From positions 1 through 64,000 of the forward strand of contig NZ_SHKS01000012.1 in NCBI RefSeq assembly GCF_004217285.1: a DNA stretch of 64,000 bases. Direction: 5' to 3'. Made by a program: the position numbers and the translations under genes. Shown piece after piece: positions 8,041 to 17,043 of the stretch. How positions within the stretch are numbered: position 1 is the first letter of the stretch; each line of letters begins with the position of its first letter. This DNA is from Streptomyces sp. BK239 (GTDB lineage Bacteria; Actinomycetota; Actinomycetes; Streptomycetales; Streptomycetaceae). Below the pieces are notes generated by a model. It saw only the letters and a program-made list of their open reading frames with translations. It did no database searches and was not told the DNA's origin.

Positions 8041-8805
8041 ATGGGTGGCGAGAGCACGACACGTACGGCCCCGCACAGCGGCGGTGGCACCAGCAGCGGC
8101 CCGGTGGGCAGCCGGACCGGACAGCGCCTGTCCGGACTGGCCGTCGCGCTGGGCCTGGTGCTGTTCCTGGGCGGGTTCGGCTGGGCGGCGCTGACCTACC
8201 GCCCCTACACCGTGCCCACCGGTTCGATGGTCCCGACGATCAACGCCGGCGACCGGGTCCTCGCACAGGTCGTGGACGGCGACGAGGTGCGCCGCGGTGA
8301 CGTCGTCGTCTTCAAGGACACCAACTGGGCCGACGCGCCCGTCGTCAAGCGCGTGGTCGCGGTCGGCGGCGACACCGTCTCCTGCTGCACGAACGGCAAG
8401 CTGACCGTCAACGGCAAGCAGATCGACGAACCGTATCTGCCCAAGGGTGCCCCCGCCGAGGTCAAGAGCATCCCCGAGGTGGAGGTCCCGGAGGGGCGGC
8501 TGTTCCTGCTCGGCGACGAGCGCCAGGGCTCGCTGGACTCCACAGCCCACCTCACCGACGCCGCCCAGGGCACCGTGGCCGCCTCCGCCGTCACCGCGCG
8601 CGTGGACGCCGTCGTCTGGCCGATGAACGGCATGCTGAAGCGCCCCACGGGCTTCCAGGCGCTCGGCCACCTCTCCGAGCCCGGCCCGCTGCGCACCATC
8701 GGCTGGCTGATCGTCGCCGGCGCGGTGCTCGTCCTCGGCGGCGGCGCCTACGGGCCCATCGCCAAGCGGACCTCCCGCCGCGGGGCCGGCGCGAGTGCCG
8801 GTTGA
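8041..8805 (+). CDS. sipZ: Type I signal peptidase SipZ
   Basis: A 254-residue signal peptidase with two membrane segments, an N-terminal one (about 31-52) and a C-terminal one (RTIGWLIVAGAVLVLGGGAY). The serine box is PTGSMVPT (Ser62), the classical form, and the lysine box is VVKRVVAVGG (Lys103). GDERQGSLDSTAH replaces the usual GDHR motif, with Glu for His. A 48-base gap and its own promoter-like sequence separate it from sipY. Its stop overlaps the start of the Nudix gene. Confidence 0.93.
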   Translation: MGGESTTRTAPHSGGGTSSGPVGSRTGQRLSGLAVALGLVLFLGGFGWAALTYRPYTVPTGSMVPTINAGDRVLAQVVDGDEVRRGDVVVFKDTNWADAPVVKRVVAVGGDTVSCCTNGKLTVNGKQIDEPYLPKGAPAEVKSIPEVEVPEGRLFLLGDERQGSLDSTAHLTDAAQGTVAASAVTARVDAVVWPMNGMLKRPTGFQALGHLSEPGPLRTIGWLIVAGAVLVLGGGAYGPIAKRTSRRGAGASAG

Positions 8806-9349
8806 GCCGGTGCCCGGCGAGCCGGCCGGGACGGACGTGCCGCCGGGCGCGGCCGACACGTACACGGGCGGCCTGCGCAAGGTGGCCCGGGTCGTGCTGC
8901 TCGACCCCGAGGACCGCATCCTGCTGCTGCACGGCCATGAGCCGGACGACCCTGCCGACGACTGGTGGTTCACGCCCGGCGGCGGCGTCGAGGGCGACGA
9001 GACCCGTGAAGAGGCCGCCCTGCGGGAACTCGCCGAGGAGACGGGCATCACCGAGGTCGAACTCGGCCCGGTGCTCTGGCGGCGGAGATGCTCCTTCCCG
9101 TTCGTGGGCCGCCGCTGGGACCAGGACGAGTGGTACTACCTCGCCCGTACGGCCGTGACGGCGACCCGCGCCACGGCCCTGACCGAACTGGAGCGGCGCA
9201 GCGTCGCGGGAGCGCGTTGGTGGACGTGTCAGGAACTGAGCCGGGCACGTGAGACGGTGTATCCGACCAGACTCGCCGAGTTGCTCAGCAGGCTGCTCGA
9301 CGAAGGTCCCCCGGCCGGCCCGGTGACGCTCGATACGGAAATCGTCTAG
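8795..9349 (+). CDS. Nudix hydrolase
   Basis: A 184-residue protein with a full Nudix box, GGVEGDETREEAALRELAEE followed by TGI (about residues 65-87), matching GX5EX7REUXEEXGU. Nudix enzymes hydrolyse nucleoside diphosphates linked to another moiety; the substrate here is unknown. The GTG start overlaps the end of sipZ by 11 bases, so the two are coupled, as in S. lividans, where a mutT-like gene follows sipZ. Confidence 0.9.
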   Translation: MPVEPVPGEPAGTDVPPGAADTYTGGLRKVARVVLLDPEDRILLLHGHEPDDPADDWWFTPGGGVEGDETREEAALRELAEETGITEVELGPVLWRRRCSFPFVGRRWDQDEWYYLARTAVTATRATALTELERRSVAGARWWTCQELSRARETVYPTRLAELLSRLLDEGPPAGPVTLDTEIV

Positions 9350-9405
9350 CGGCTCACCGGACTGGCGCACAATGGTGGGATCGCACGGCTGAAGGGGAAC
9401 ATGCC

Positions 9406-9714
9406 ATGAGCGCCGAGGACCTCGAGAAGTACGAGACCGAGATGGAGCTGAAGCTCTACCGGGAGTACCGCGATGTCGTCGGTCTGTTCAAATACGTGAT
9501 CGAGACCGAGCGGCGCTTCTACCTGACCAACGACTACGAGATGCAGGTGCACTCGGTCCAGGGCGAGGTGTTCTTCGAGGTGTCGATGGCGGACGCCTGG
9601 GTCTGGGACATGTACCGGCCGGCGCGGTTCGTCAAGCAGGTGCGGGTCCTTACGTTCAAGGACGTGAACATCGAGGAGCTCAACAAGAGCGACCTGGAGC
9701 TGCCGAGCGGATGA
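9406..9714 (+). CDS. DUF2469 family protein
   Basis: A 102-residue acidic protein (MSAEDLEKYETEMELKLYREYRDVV...) of a family found across Actinobacteria and very highly conserved. Function is unknown. No membrane segment or known catalytic motif is visible. The ATG has AGGGG about 12 bases upstream. It lies between the signal peptidase operon and yraN. A short hairpin (CACCC-GTGT-GGGTG, about 9718-9731) follows it and may be a weak terminator. Confidence 0.9.
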   Translation: MSAEDLEKYETEMELKLYREYRDVVGLFKYVIETERRFYLTNDYEMQVHSVQGEVFFEVSMADAWVWDMYRPARFVKQVRVLTFKDVNIEELNKSDLELPSG

Positions 9715-9820
9715 CCCCACCCGTGTGGGTGACGGAGTTGTCCACAACCGCTGAGTTGCGCACCAAGATCCTTTCGCGTGCCGTGAATGCGTGAACGTGG
9801 GCGCCGGAGGTGGTGCCGAC

Positions 9821-10252
9821 ATGAACGCGAACACGAACACCGACACGATCAAGAGCACCGGCGTGGGCGGCCGCTCGGGCACGAGCATGGATCTGTCGCG
9901 AGGCGCGCTCGGCAGGTACGGCGAGGAGCTGGCCGCCCGACGGCTGGCCGAGGCCGGGATGACGGTCCTCGGGCGCAACTGGCGCTGCGGCAGGGCCGGC
10001 GAGATCGACATCGTCGCGCGGGACGGCGACGTCCTGGTCGTCTGCGAGGTCAAGACCCGCAGGGACGGCGGTTTCCAGCACCCGATGGCGGCGGTGACGC
10101 CGGACAAGGCCCGCCGCCTGCGCTGCCTGGCCGAGCGATGGATCCACGCACACGGGGGAGCGCCACCGGGCGGCGTGCGCATCGATCTGGTCGGCGTGCT
10201 GCTGCCCCGCCGCGGGGCCGCCGTCGTCGAGCATGTGCGGGGGGTGGCCTGA
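9821..10252 (+). CDS. UPF0102 / YraN family endonuclease-like protein
   Basis: About 143 residues. The core LGRYGEELAARRLAEAGMTVLGRNWRC, GEIDIVARDGDVLVVCEVKTR carries the D-(x)n-ExK arrangement of the PD-(D/E)XK nuclease fold. YraN proteins are broadly conserved, and their role is unsettled, with links to DNA processing. I chose the ATG at 9821, which has GGAGG 10 bases upstream, over a GTG at 9791 without one. It is followed one base later by the ComM-type gene, so the pair is probably an operon with dprA. Confidence 0.88.
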   Translation: MNANTNTDTIKSTGVGGRSGTSMDLSRGALGRYGEELAARRLAEAGMTVLGRNWRCGRAGEIDIVARDGDVLVVCEVKTRRDGGFQHPMAAVTPDKARRLRCLAERWIHAHGGAPPGGVRIDLVGVLLPRRGAAVVEHVRGVA

Positions 10253-10253
10253 G

Positions 10254-11879
10254 ATGGGCTTCGCGCGTACGTGCTCGGTGGCGCTGGTGGGCGTGGAAGG
10301 CGTCGTGGTCGAGGTCCAGGCCGACCTGGAGCCCGGGGTCGCCGCCTTCACGCTGGTGGGGCTGCCGGACAAGAGCCTGAGCGAGAGCCGGGACCGGGTA
10401 CGGGCGGCGGTGGTGAACTCGGGCGGCGAGTGGCCGCAGAAGAAGCTCACCGTCGGCCTCAGCCCGGCGTCGGTGCCCAAAGCCGGCAGCGGATTCGACC
10501 TCGCCATCGCGAGCGCGGTGCTCGGCGCGTCCGAGCGGATCGACCCGCGGGTGCTGGCCGACATCGTCATGATCGGTGAACTGGGGCTGGACGGGCGGGT
10601 GCGCCCCGTGCGGGGCATCCTCCCGGCGGTGCTGGCGGCGGCGGACGCCGGGTACGAGCAGGTCGTCGTCCCGGAGTGCGCGGCCGCCGAGGCCTCCCTG
10701 GTGCCCGGTGTCTCGGTGCTGGGCGTGCGCAGCCTGCGGCAGTTGACCGCCGTGCTCGCGGACGAGCCCGTGCCCGAGGAGGAGCCGGACGAGGCGGGCC
10801 GCCCCGACCCGCTCCTGGCGGGGCTGCGGATGCCCGGGACGGGCGCCGCCACCGGTATGCACACCGTCGACGCAGCCCACCACGACCAGGGGCACGACCT
10901 CGCCGACGTCGTCGGGCAGCGCTCGGCGCGCACGGCGGTGGAGGTCGCCGCCGCAGGCGGACACCACCTCTTCCTCGAAGGGCCGCCGGGCGCCGGCAAG
11001 ACCATGCTGGCCGAGCGGCTGCCGGCCGTGCTGCCCCGGCTGAGCCGGGAGGAGTCGCTGGAGGTCACGGCGGTGCACTCGGTGGCAGGGCTCCTGCCCC
11101 CGGGCAAACCCCTGATCGACGTACCGCCGTACTGCGCACCGCACCACTCGGCCACCATGCAGGCGCTCGTCGGCGGCGGCCCGCACATCGCCCGGCCCGG
11201 AGCCGTGTCGATGGCCCATCGAGGGGTGCTCTTCCTGGACGAGACCCCCGAGTTCAGCAGCCACGCCCTCGACGCCCTGCGCCAGCCCCTGGAGGCGGGG
11301 CACGTCGTGATCGCGCGCAGCGCGGGCGTGGTGCGGTTCCCCGCGCGTTTCCTGATGGTGCTCGCGGCGAATCCGTGTCCCTGCGGACGCTTCTCACTGC
11401 GGGACAGCCTGTGCGAGTGCTCGCCCTCGGCGGTCCGGCGCTACCAGGCCCGGCTCTCCGGGCCGCTGCTCGACCGCGTCGACCTGCGCGTCGAGGTCGA
11501 CCCGGTCAGCAGGGCCGAGCTGGTCCACCGCGGCCCCGGCGGCGAGACGACGGCGACGGTCGCCGACCGGGTCAGGACCGCGAGGGAACGCGCGTCGGCC
11601 CGGCTGGCCGGCACCCCGTGGCGGACCAACAGCGAAGTCCCGGGGCGTGAGCTGCGCAGCCGCTGGCACCCGCTGAGCGGGGCGATGGACGAGGCCGAGC
11701 GGAACCTGGAGCGCGGGGTGCTCACCGCCCGGGGCCTGGACAGGGTCCTGCGGGTGGCCTGGACCGTCGCCGACCTCGTCGGGCACGACCGGCCCGACGC
11801 GACGGACGTCGCCCTGGCGCTCCAGTTGCGCACCGGGGTGCCCCGCGGGGCGCCCATGGCGCTCGGGGCGATGGCGTGA
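10254..11879 (+). CDS. ComM/YifB family AAA+ ATPase (Mg-chelatase-like)
   Basis: A 541-residue protein with an N-terminal Lon-protease-like domain (SVALVGVEGVVVEVQADLEPG), a central Mg-chelatase-type AAA+ domain (Walker A GPPGAGKT near 245, Walker B GVLFLDE near 323) and the four-Cys region NPCPCGRFSLRDSLCEC, and a C-terminal Mg-chelatase-like domain. ComM of Gram-negatives is a helicase that drives branch migration during natural transformation; the role in Streptomyces is unknown. The stop overlaps the GTG of dprA. Confidence 0.92.
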   Translation: MGFARTCSVALVGVEGVVVEVQADLEPGVAAFTLVGLPDKSLSESRDRVRAAVVNSGGEWPQKKLTVGLSPASVPKAGSGFDLAIASAVLGASERIDPRVLADIVMIGELGLDGRVRPVRGILPAVLAAADAGYEQVVVPECAAAEASLVPGVSVLGVRSLRQLTAVLADEPVPEEEPDEAGRPDPLLAGLRMPGTGAATGMHTVDAAHHDQGHDLADVVGQRSARTAVEVAAAGGHHLFLEGPPGAGKTMLAERLPAVLPRLSREESLEVTAVHSVAGLLPPGKPLIDVPPYCAPHHSATMQALVGGGPHIARPGAVSMAHRGVLFLDETPEFSSHALDALRQPLEAGHVVIARSAGVVRFPARFLMVLAANPCPCGRFSLRDSLCECSPSAVRRYQARLSGPLLDRVDLRVEVDPVSRAELVHRGPGGETTATVADRVRTARERASARLAGTPWRTNSEVPGRELRSRWHPLSGAMDEAERNLERGVLTARGLDRVLRVAWTVADLVGHDRPDATDVALALQLRTGVPRGAPMALGAMA

Positions 11880-13195
11880 ACGACGTCGGCGGGCGGGAGT
11901 TCGACGGACCGGGGCCCGAGGAACCCACGGGTGAGCTCGGGGCGGATGAAACCCCCTTCGGCGTGGCGGGGGCAGGGCCGCGCGGGCCGGCGTTCGGCGT
12001 GGCGGGGGCAGCGTCGGGCGGGCCGGCGTTCGGCGACGCGGGGTTCGGCGAGCCGGACGGGGAGCGGCTCGCGCGGGTGTTCCTCGCCCGGGTCGTCGAA
12101 CCGGGCGACGAGACCGCCGGGCGCTGGGTGCGCGAGTACGGCGTGCCCGAGGTGGCCCGGCGGCTGCGCGGCCACGGGGACCCGCTGCCCGGGGTGAGCC
12201 CCCGGCGCTGGGCCGGGCTGCGGGCGCGCGCGGACGAGGCGGCGCCCCGGCGGGATCTGGCCGTGGCCCGGCGGGCCGGGGTGCGGTTCCTGTGCCCGGG
12301 GGACGTGGAGTGGCCCGGCCCGCTGGACGACCTCGGGGACGCCCGGCCGCTCGGCCTGTGGGTGCGGGGCGGTCCCAGCCTGCGGATATGGGCGCTGCGG
12401 TCCGTCGCCGTCGTCGGCGCCCGCGCCTGCACCGAGTACGGCGCGCACATGGCGGCCACACTCGCCGCTGACCTCGCCGAACGCGGCTGGGTGGTGGTCT
12501 CCGGCGGCGCTTACGGCGTCGACGGCGCCGCCCACCGGGGCGCCCTCGGCGCGGGCGGAGCCACGGTCGCCGTCCTGGCCTGCGGAGTCGACCGGCCCTA
12601 TCCGCGCGGCCACACGCAGTTGCTCGACCGGATCGCGCGGCAGGGCCTGGTGGTGGGGGAGCTGCCGCCGGGCGACCACCCGACGCCGACCCGGTTCATC
12701 CTGCGCAACCGGGTGATCGCCGCGCTCACCCGGGGCACGGTGGTCGTCGAGGCGGCGCACCGCAGCGGCTCCCTGGTCACCGCGCGGGCGGCGCGGCGGC
12801 TGGGCCGGCACACGATGGGCGTGCCCGGGCCGGCCACCAGCGCCCAGTCGGCCGGGGTGCACGCCCTCCTGCGGGAGGAGGCCGTGCTCGTCACCGACGC
12901 CGCCGAGGTCGTCGAGCTGGTCGGGGACATGGGGGAGCTGGCGCCGGACAGGCGTGAACCGGCGCTCCCGCGCGACCTGCTGGCGCCGGGCGCCCGCGGT
13001 GTCCTCGCCGCGCTCCCCGCCCGGCGAGCCGCGACGGTGGGCGAGATCGCCCGCGAGGCGCGCACCACGCCGGACGACGCGATCGCCCGACTGTACGAAC
13101 TCAGAGCACTCGGATACGTCGAACGACATGGCGACGACTGGAAGTTGACACGCCAGGCGGTGGTGTCCGCCCGACGGGGTGGACACCCGTGTTGA
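11876..13195 (+). CDS. dprA: DNA-processing protein DprA
   Basis: A 439-residue protein. The DprA Rossmann core is clear: SVAVVGARACTEYGAHMAA, VVVSGGAYGVDGAAHRGAL, then VVVEAAHRSGSLVTARAARRLGR. A C-terminal winged-helix-like part follows (ATVGEIAREARTTPDDAIARLYEL). DprA loads RecA on single-stranded DNA in competent bacteria; its role in Streptomyces is unclear. The N-terminal 55 residues are an unusual extension with a repeated FGVAGA...GPAFG unit. Translation is coupled to the preceding gene by a GTGA overlap. Confidence 0.92.
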   Translation: MNDVGGREFDGPGPEEPTGELGADETPFGVAGAGPRGPAFGVAGAASGGPAFGDAGFGEPDGERLARVFLARVVEPGDETAGRWVREYGVPEVARRLRGHGDPLPGVSPRRWAGLRARADEAAPRRDLAVARRAGVRFLCPGDVEWPGPLDDLGDARPLGLWVRGGPSLRIWALRSVAVVGARACTEYGAHMAATLAADLAERGWVVVSGGAYGVDGAAHRGALGAGGATVAVLACGVDRPYPRGHTQLLDRIARQGLVVGELPPGDHPTPTRFILRNRVIAALTRGTVVVEAAHRSGSLVTARAARRLGRHTMGVPGPATSAQSAGVHALLREEAVLVTDAAEVVELVGDMGELAPDRREPALPRDLLAPGARGVLAALPARRAATVGEIAREARTTPDDAIARLYELRALGYVERHGDDWKLTRQAVVSARRGGHPC

Positions 13196-13499
13196 CCGGG
13201 TGGGTTCGGCCGTCCGGGCGAACGTCGACAGCCTTGAGAACGCGCGCAGTTGACGCGTCCCCGGTGTCGCCCGGGGCGAGTGGCGTGCCCCTGGGCGGCG
13301 GCCGGTGACGCCGGCCCCCGCACCGGTCCGGGCCGGACCTTCGCACACCGCGACGCTCCAGTCACGCTACGCTCACGAGGATTCCGTCACAGACCGGCCA
13401 CCAGTCATCACATCGCAGCACTCGGCAGCACATCCGACCAGTAGGCGTCACACCGCATCACACACGTATCTCCACGGCAGAAACGGCACAAGGCGACGT
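13196..13499 (+). promoter_or_regulatory. whiG upstream region
   Basis: About 300 bases upstream of whiG without a convincing gene. It contains the -35-like TTGACG near 13250, a G/C hairpin built from CCCGG and CCGGG near 13260-13280, and a -10-like TACGCT near 13367, none of which forms a well-spaced pair. The last 120 bases are less G/C-rich and rich in CACA repeats, typical of an untranslated leader. Confidence 0.35.
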
Positions 13500-14342
13500 A
13501 TGCCCCAGCACACCTCCGGGTCCGACCGGGCGGCGATCCCCCCAGCCGCCCGCGACGGTGGCAGCGTGAGACCGCCCGCCCCCTCGACGCTCGACGAGCT
13601 GTGGCGCTCGTACAAGGCGACGGGGGACGAGCGGCTGCGGGAGCAGCTGATCCTGCACTACTCACCGCTGGTGAAGTACGTGGCCGGGCGGGTGAGCGTC
13701 GGACTGCCGCCCAACGTGGAGCAGGCGGACTTCGTGTCCTCGGGCGTGTTCGGGCTGATCGACGCGATCGAGAAGTTCGACCTCGACCGCGAGATCAAGT
13801 TCGAGACGTACGCGATCACCCGGATCCGGGGCGCGATGATCGACGAGCTGCGGGCGCTGGACTGGATCCCGCGGTCCGTGCGGCAGAAGGCGCGCAACGT
13901 CGAGCGGGCGTACGCGACGCTGGAGGCGCGGCTGCGGCGCACCCCCTCGGAGGGCGAGGTCGCCGCCGAGCTGGGCATCGCGGTGGACGAGCTGCACGCG
14001 GTGTTCAGCCAGTTGTCGCTGGCCAACGTGGTCGCGCTGGAGGAACTGCTGCACGTGGGGGGCGAGGGCGGGGACGGCCTCAGCGTCATGGACACGCTGG
14101 AGGACACCGCCGCGGACAACCCCGTGGAGGTGGCCGAGGACCGGGAGCTGCGCAGATTCCTGGCGCGGGCCATCAACACCCTGCCCGACCGGGAGAAGAC
14201 GGTCGTGACGCTGTACTACTACGAGGGCCTGACCCTGGCCGAGATCGGGAACGTGCTGGGCGTCACCGAGAGCAGGGTCAGCCAGATCCACACCAAGTCG
14301 GTGCTCCAGTTGCGCGCGAAGCTGGCGAGCTTCGGCCGTTGA
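13500..14342 (+). CDS. whiG: Sporulation sigma factor WhiG (FliA family)
   Basis: A 280-residue sigma factor of the flagellar/FliA (sigma-28) class. Region 2 is seen in LRGAMIDELRALDWIPRSVR (GAMIDELRALDW) with the preceding FGLIDAIEKFD, and region 4 in LTLAEIGNVLGVTESRVSQIHTKSV. WhiG starts the change from aerial hyphae to spore chains in Streptomyces, acting on whiH and whiI and held by the RsiG anti-sigma with c-di-GMP. The length equals that of the known WhiG. ATG start with AAGG upstream. Confidence 0.97.
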   Translation: MPQHTSGSDRAAIPPAARDGGSVRPPAPSTLDELWRSYKATGDERLREQLILHYSPLVKYVAGRVSVGLPPNVEQADFVSSGVFGLIDAIEKFDLDREIKFETYAITRIRGAMIDELRALDWIPRSVRQKARNVERAYATLEARLRRTPSEGEVAAELGIAVDELHAVFSQLSLANVVALEELLHVGGEGGDGLSVMDTLEDTAADNPVEVAEDRELRRFLARAINTLPDREKTVVTLYYYEGLTLAEIGNVLGVTESRVSQIHTKSVLQLRAKLASFGR

Positions 14343-14400
14343 CCCGGCGTGGCCGGCGGGCGGGTCGAGTCACTCCCGCCGAGAGGGCGGCGTCCGTAAA

Positions 14401-14988
14401 GTGGTGGACGTGCCAAGGATTCGAGCGGCCTCCGTGGCCGAGCACCGGACGATGCAGCGTGCCGCCCTGCTGGACGCGGCCCGGTCATTGCTGTCCGAGG
14501 GCGGGACGGAGGCGCTGACCTTCCCCGCCCTCGCCGGGCGGACGGGACTCGCGCGGTCGTCCGTGTACGAGTACTTCCGGTCGCGGGCGGCCGTGGTCGA
14601 GGAACTGTGCGAGGTCGACTTCCCCGTGTGGGCCGCCGAGGTCCAGGCGGCGATGGCCACGGCGGACGGGCCTTCGACCAAGGTCGAGGCCTATGTGCGG
14701 CGGCAGCTGGCGCTGGTCGGGGACCGTCGGCACCGGGCCGTGGTGGCGATCTCGGCGAGCGAGCTGGACGCGGGGGCGCGGGAGAAGATCCGCGCGGCGC
14801 ACGGTTCGCTCGTCGCGATGATCGTGGAGGCGTTGGCCGAGATGGGACACGCGGAACCCCGGCTGGCGGCGATGCTGGTGCAGGGAGTGGTGGACGCGGC
14901 CGTCCGCAGGATCGAGCTGGGCGCGGAGGAGCCGGGCGGGGTCACCGAGGCCGCGGTGGGGATGGTGCTGCGGGGGGTTCTGGGCTGA
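14401..14988 (+). CDS. TetR family transcriptional regulator
   Basis: A 195-residue regulator with an N-terminal TetR helix-turn-helix: ALLDAARSLLSEGGTEALTF followed by PALAGRTGLARSSVYEYFRSR. The C-terminal ligand domain is not recognisable. TAAAGT at about 14396-14401 looks like a -10, which would put the transcript start near GTG 14410 and make that the true, leaderless start (three residues shorter). The gene lies 58 bases after whiG and converges on the M23-like gene. In the convergent gap, CGTCGAGCGGGGCC occurs twice in tandem (near 15047-15076). Confidence 0.88.
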   Translation: MVDVPRIRAASVAEHRTMQRAALLDAARSLLSEGGTEALTFPALAGRTGLARSSVYEYFRSRAAVVEELCEVDFPVWAAEVQAAMATADGPSTKVEAYVRRQLALVGDRRHRAVVAISASELDAGAREKIRAAHGSLVAMIVEALAEMGHAEPRLAAMLVQGVVDAAVRRIELGAEEPGGVTEAAVGMVLRGVLG

Positions 14989-15114
14989 GCCGCCGCGCCG
15001 GGCTGTTCGGACGGGGCCACGTCCATCGGGCTCGGTCGTGGCTGCGTCGAGCGGGGCCGCGTCGAGCGGGGCCCGGCTGAGCGGGCTGTTGCTGAACGGC
15101 CACGGGCGGTGCCC

Positions 15115-15705
15115 CTACGGCAGCGGCACGCCCAGGACCGGCAGCAGGCGGGACGGCCCTCGGCTCAGCAGCCACGGAGGGAGCAGGGACAGAGGGTCCA
15201 GATAGGCCTCGTTCCTTCTCAGGCCCCAGTGGACGCACGTGGTCGCGCAGTGTGAGCCGCTCGGCTGGACCGTGCCCACCTGCTCGCCGGCGGCGACCTC
15301 GTCGCCCTTGCGCACGGTCGCCGCCACCGGTTCGTACGTCGTGCGCAGCTCCGTGCCGGCCAGTTCCACGGACACGACGCCCCTGCCCGCGACCCGCCCG
15401 GCGAAGGAGACCCGGCCGGCCGCCACGGACCGGACCGGGGCGCCCGGAGCGGCCGCCAGGTCCACACCGCGGTGGCCGCGCCCGTACACCGTCGCCGGGG
15501 GCTCCCAGCCGCGCAGCACCGGCGGGCGGTTCCCCACCGGCCAGGCGCGGCCGATCGCCGGCACCGGCCCGGACGGCGGCGTGGGCGGACCGGGGGACGG
15601 GGGACCGGGGGGCGCCCCGGACGGCGAGGGATCCGCCCACGCCACAGGCATCGTCATGATGATCAGCAGGAGCAGCAGCAGGCCCCCGCACCGCTTCGCG
15701 TTCAT
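15115..15705 (-). CDS. Secreted M23/LytM-like protein with altered active site
   Basis: About 196 residues from ATG 15705: a signal peptide (1-24, ending PVAWA), a Pro-rich linker, then a LytM/M23 domain. The first zinc motif is intact (H78-RGV-D82). The usual H-x-H is C157-V-H159, so the zinc-ligand histidine is kept while the first, catalytic histidine is Cys. Such CxHWGLR variants recur in actinobacterial M23 proteins from memory. It may act as a peptidoglycan-binding or activator protein rather than a hydrolase. An upstream GTG in frame gives a Pro/Arg tail that would disrupt the signal peptide. Confidence 0.82.
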   Translation of the reverse strand: MNAKRCGGLLLLLLIIMTMPVAWADPSPSGAPPGPPSPGPPTPPSGPVPAIGRAWPVGNRPPVLRGWEPPATVYGRGHRGVDLAAAPGAPVRSVAAGRVSFAGRVAGRGVVSVELAGTELRTTYEPVAATVRKGDEVAAGEQVGTVQPSGSHCATTCVHWGLRRNEAYLDPLSLLPPWLLSRGPSRLLPVLGVPLP

Positions 15706-15976
15706 GCCGCACAGCGTGGCCGGAAACCGCCGGCCGCGCCCGGGGCTGTGGACCGGCGCCCGGTTGTGGACAGCGGCGTCACCCGGTGGTCCGCCGGTCC
15801 CGTACACTTCTTCTGGCGATCCGGGTCACCGGGTCGACTTCGCACGCCCCAACATCAGACCCTCACCGGTCGGTGTCAGCGCCCCTCGGTCCTTCGTGGC
15901 TCGGCGCGTCGCGGGCGTCAGGCGCGGGAGCCGTCCGGCATCCGCGGCACAACCGAGAACCTCAAGGAGAACGGCC

Positions 15977-16885
15977 ATGGCCGTCGTCACGATGCGGGAG
16001 CTGCTGGAGAGCGGCGTCCACTTCGGTCACCAGACCCGTCGCTGGAACCCGAAGATGAAGCGCTTCATCTTCACCGAGCGCAACGGCATCTACATCATCG
16101 ACCTGCTCCAGTCGCTGTCGTACATCGACCGCGCCTACGAGTTCGTCAAGGAGACCGTCGCCCACGGCGGCACGGTCATGTTCGTCGGCACGAAGAAGCA
16201 GGCGCAGGAGGCCATCGCCGAGCAGGCCACCCGCGTCGGCATGCCCTACGTCAACCAGCGCTGGCTGGGCGGCATGCTCACCAACTTCTCGACCGTCTAC
16301 AAGCGCCTGCAGCGCCTCAAGGAGCTCGAGCTCATCGACTTCGAGGACGTCGCCGCCTCGGGTCTGACGAAGAAGGAGCTCCTGGTCCTCTCGCGTGAGA
16401 AGGCCAAGCTGGAGAAGACCCTCGGCGGTATCCGCGAGATGTCCAAGGTGCCCAGCGCCGTCTGGATCGTGGACACCAAGAAGGAGCACATCGCGGTCGG
16501 CGAGGCCCGGAAGCTCAACATCCCGGTCGTCGCCATCCTCGACACCAACTGCGACCCCGACGAGGTCGACTACAAGATCCCGGGCAACGACGACGCGATC
16601 CGCTCCGTCACCCTGCTCACCCGCGTGATCGCCGACGCCGTCGCCGAGGGCCTCATCGCCCGCTCCGGCGTCGCCACCGGCGACAAGGGCGACAAGGCCG
16701 CCGGCGAGCCGCTGGCCGCCTGGGAGCGCGACCTGCTCGAGGGCGAGAAGAAGGCCGACGAGGCTCCGGCCGCCGAGGCCGCCCCCGCCGCCGAGGCTGC
16801 CGCGGAGACCCCCGAGGCCCCCGCCGCGGAGGCCGCCGAGGCCCCCGCCGCCGAGGCCCCGGCCGCGGACGCCGAGCAGGCCTGA
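15977..16885 (+). CDS. rpsB: 30S ribosomal protein uS2
   Basis: A 302-residue uS2 beginning MAVVTMRELLESGVHFGHQTRRWNPKMKRFIF, with PVVAILDTNCDPDEVDYKIPGND. The start ATG follows AAGGAGA by 6 bases. The last 45 residues are an Ala/Pro/Glu repeat (EAPAAEA units), longer than in most bacteria. uS2 is needed for bS1 binding or equivalent translation initiation functions. A 270-base leader separates it from the divergent M23-like gene. A strong hairpin lies between it and tsf, as in other bacteria with partial read-through. Confidence 0.97.
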   Translation: MAVVTMRELLESGVHFGHQTRRWNPKMKRFIFTERNGIYIIDLLQSLSYIDRAYEFVKETVAHGGTVMFVGTKKQAQEAIAEQATRVGMPYVNQRWLGGMLTNFSTVYKRLQRLKELELIDFEDVAASGLTKKELLVLSREKAKLEKTLGGIREMSKVPSAVWIVDTKKEHIAVGEARKLNIPVVAILDTNCDPDEVDYKIPGNDDAIRSVTLLTRVIADAVAEGLIARSGVATGDKGDKAAGEPLAAWERDLLEGEKKADEAPAAEAAPAAEAAAETPEAPAAEAAEAPAAEAPAADAEQA

Positions 16886-16905
16886 CCGTCACAGCGTCAC
16901 GGTTG

Positions 16906-16942
16906 ACGGCGGGGGCGCCGACATGAAGTCCGCCCCCGCCGT
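16906..16942 (+). terminator. Hairpin between rpsB and tsf
   Basis: A perfect 11-bp stem, ACGGCGGGGGC (16906-16916) with GCCCCCGCCGT (16932-16942), begins 20 bases after the rpsB stop. It probably attenuates transcription into tsf. Confidence 0.8.
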
Positions 16943-17043
16943 TCACCCGTAGGTCGGTACAGAGCCGGAGAGTTCCCGTGGAGGGGGCTCCCGGCCCGTT
17001 CCGATCGTCGATCTTCCAGACTTCGAGAAAGACTCACAGACTC

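Noticed and set aside
15239..15976. A 246-codon in-frame extension upstream of rpsB
   Set aside because: It runs antisense through the M23-like gene. The uS2 N-terminus and ribosome binding site fix the start at 15977.
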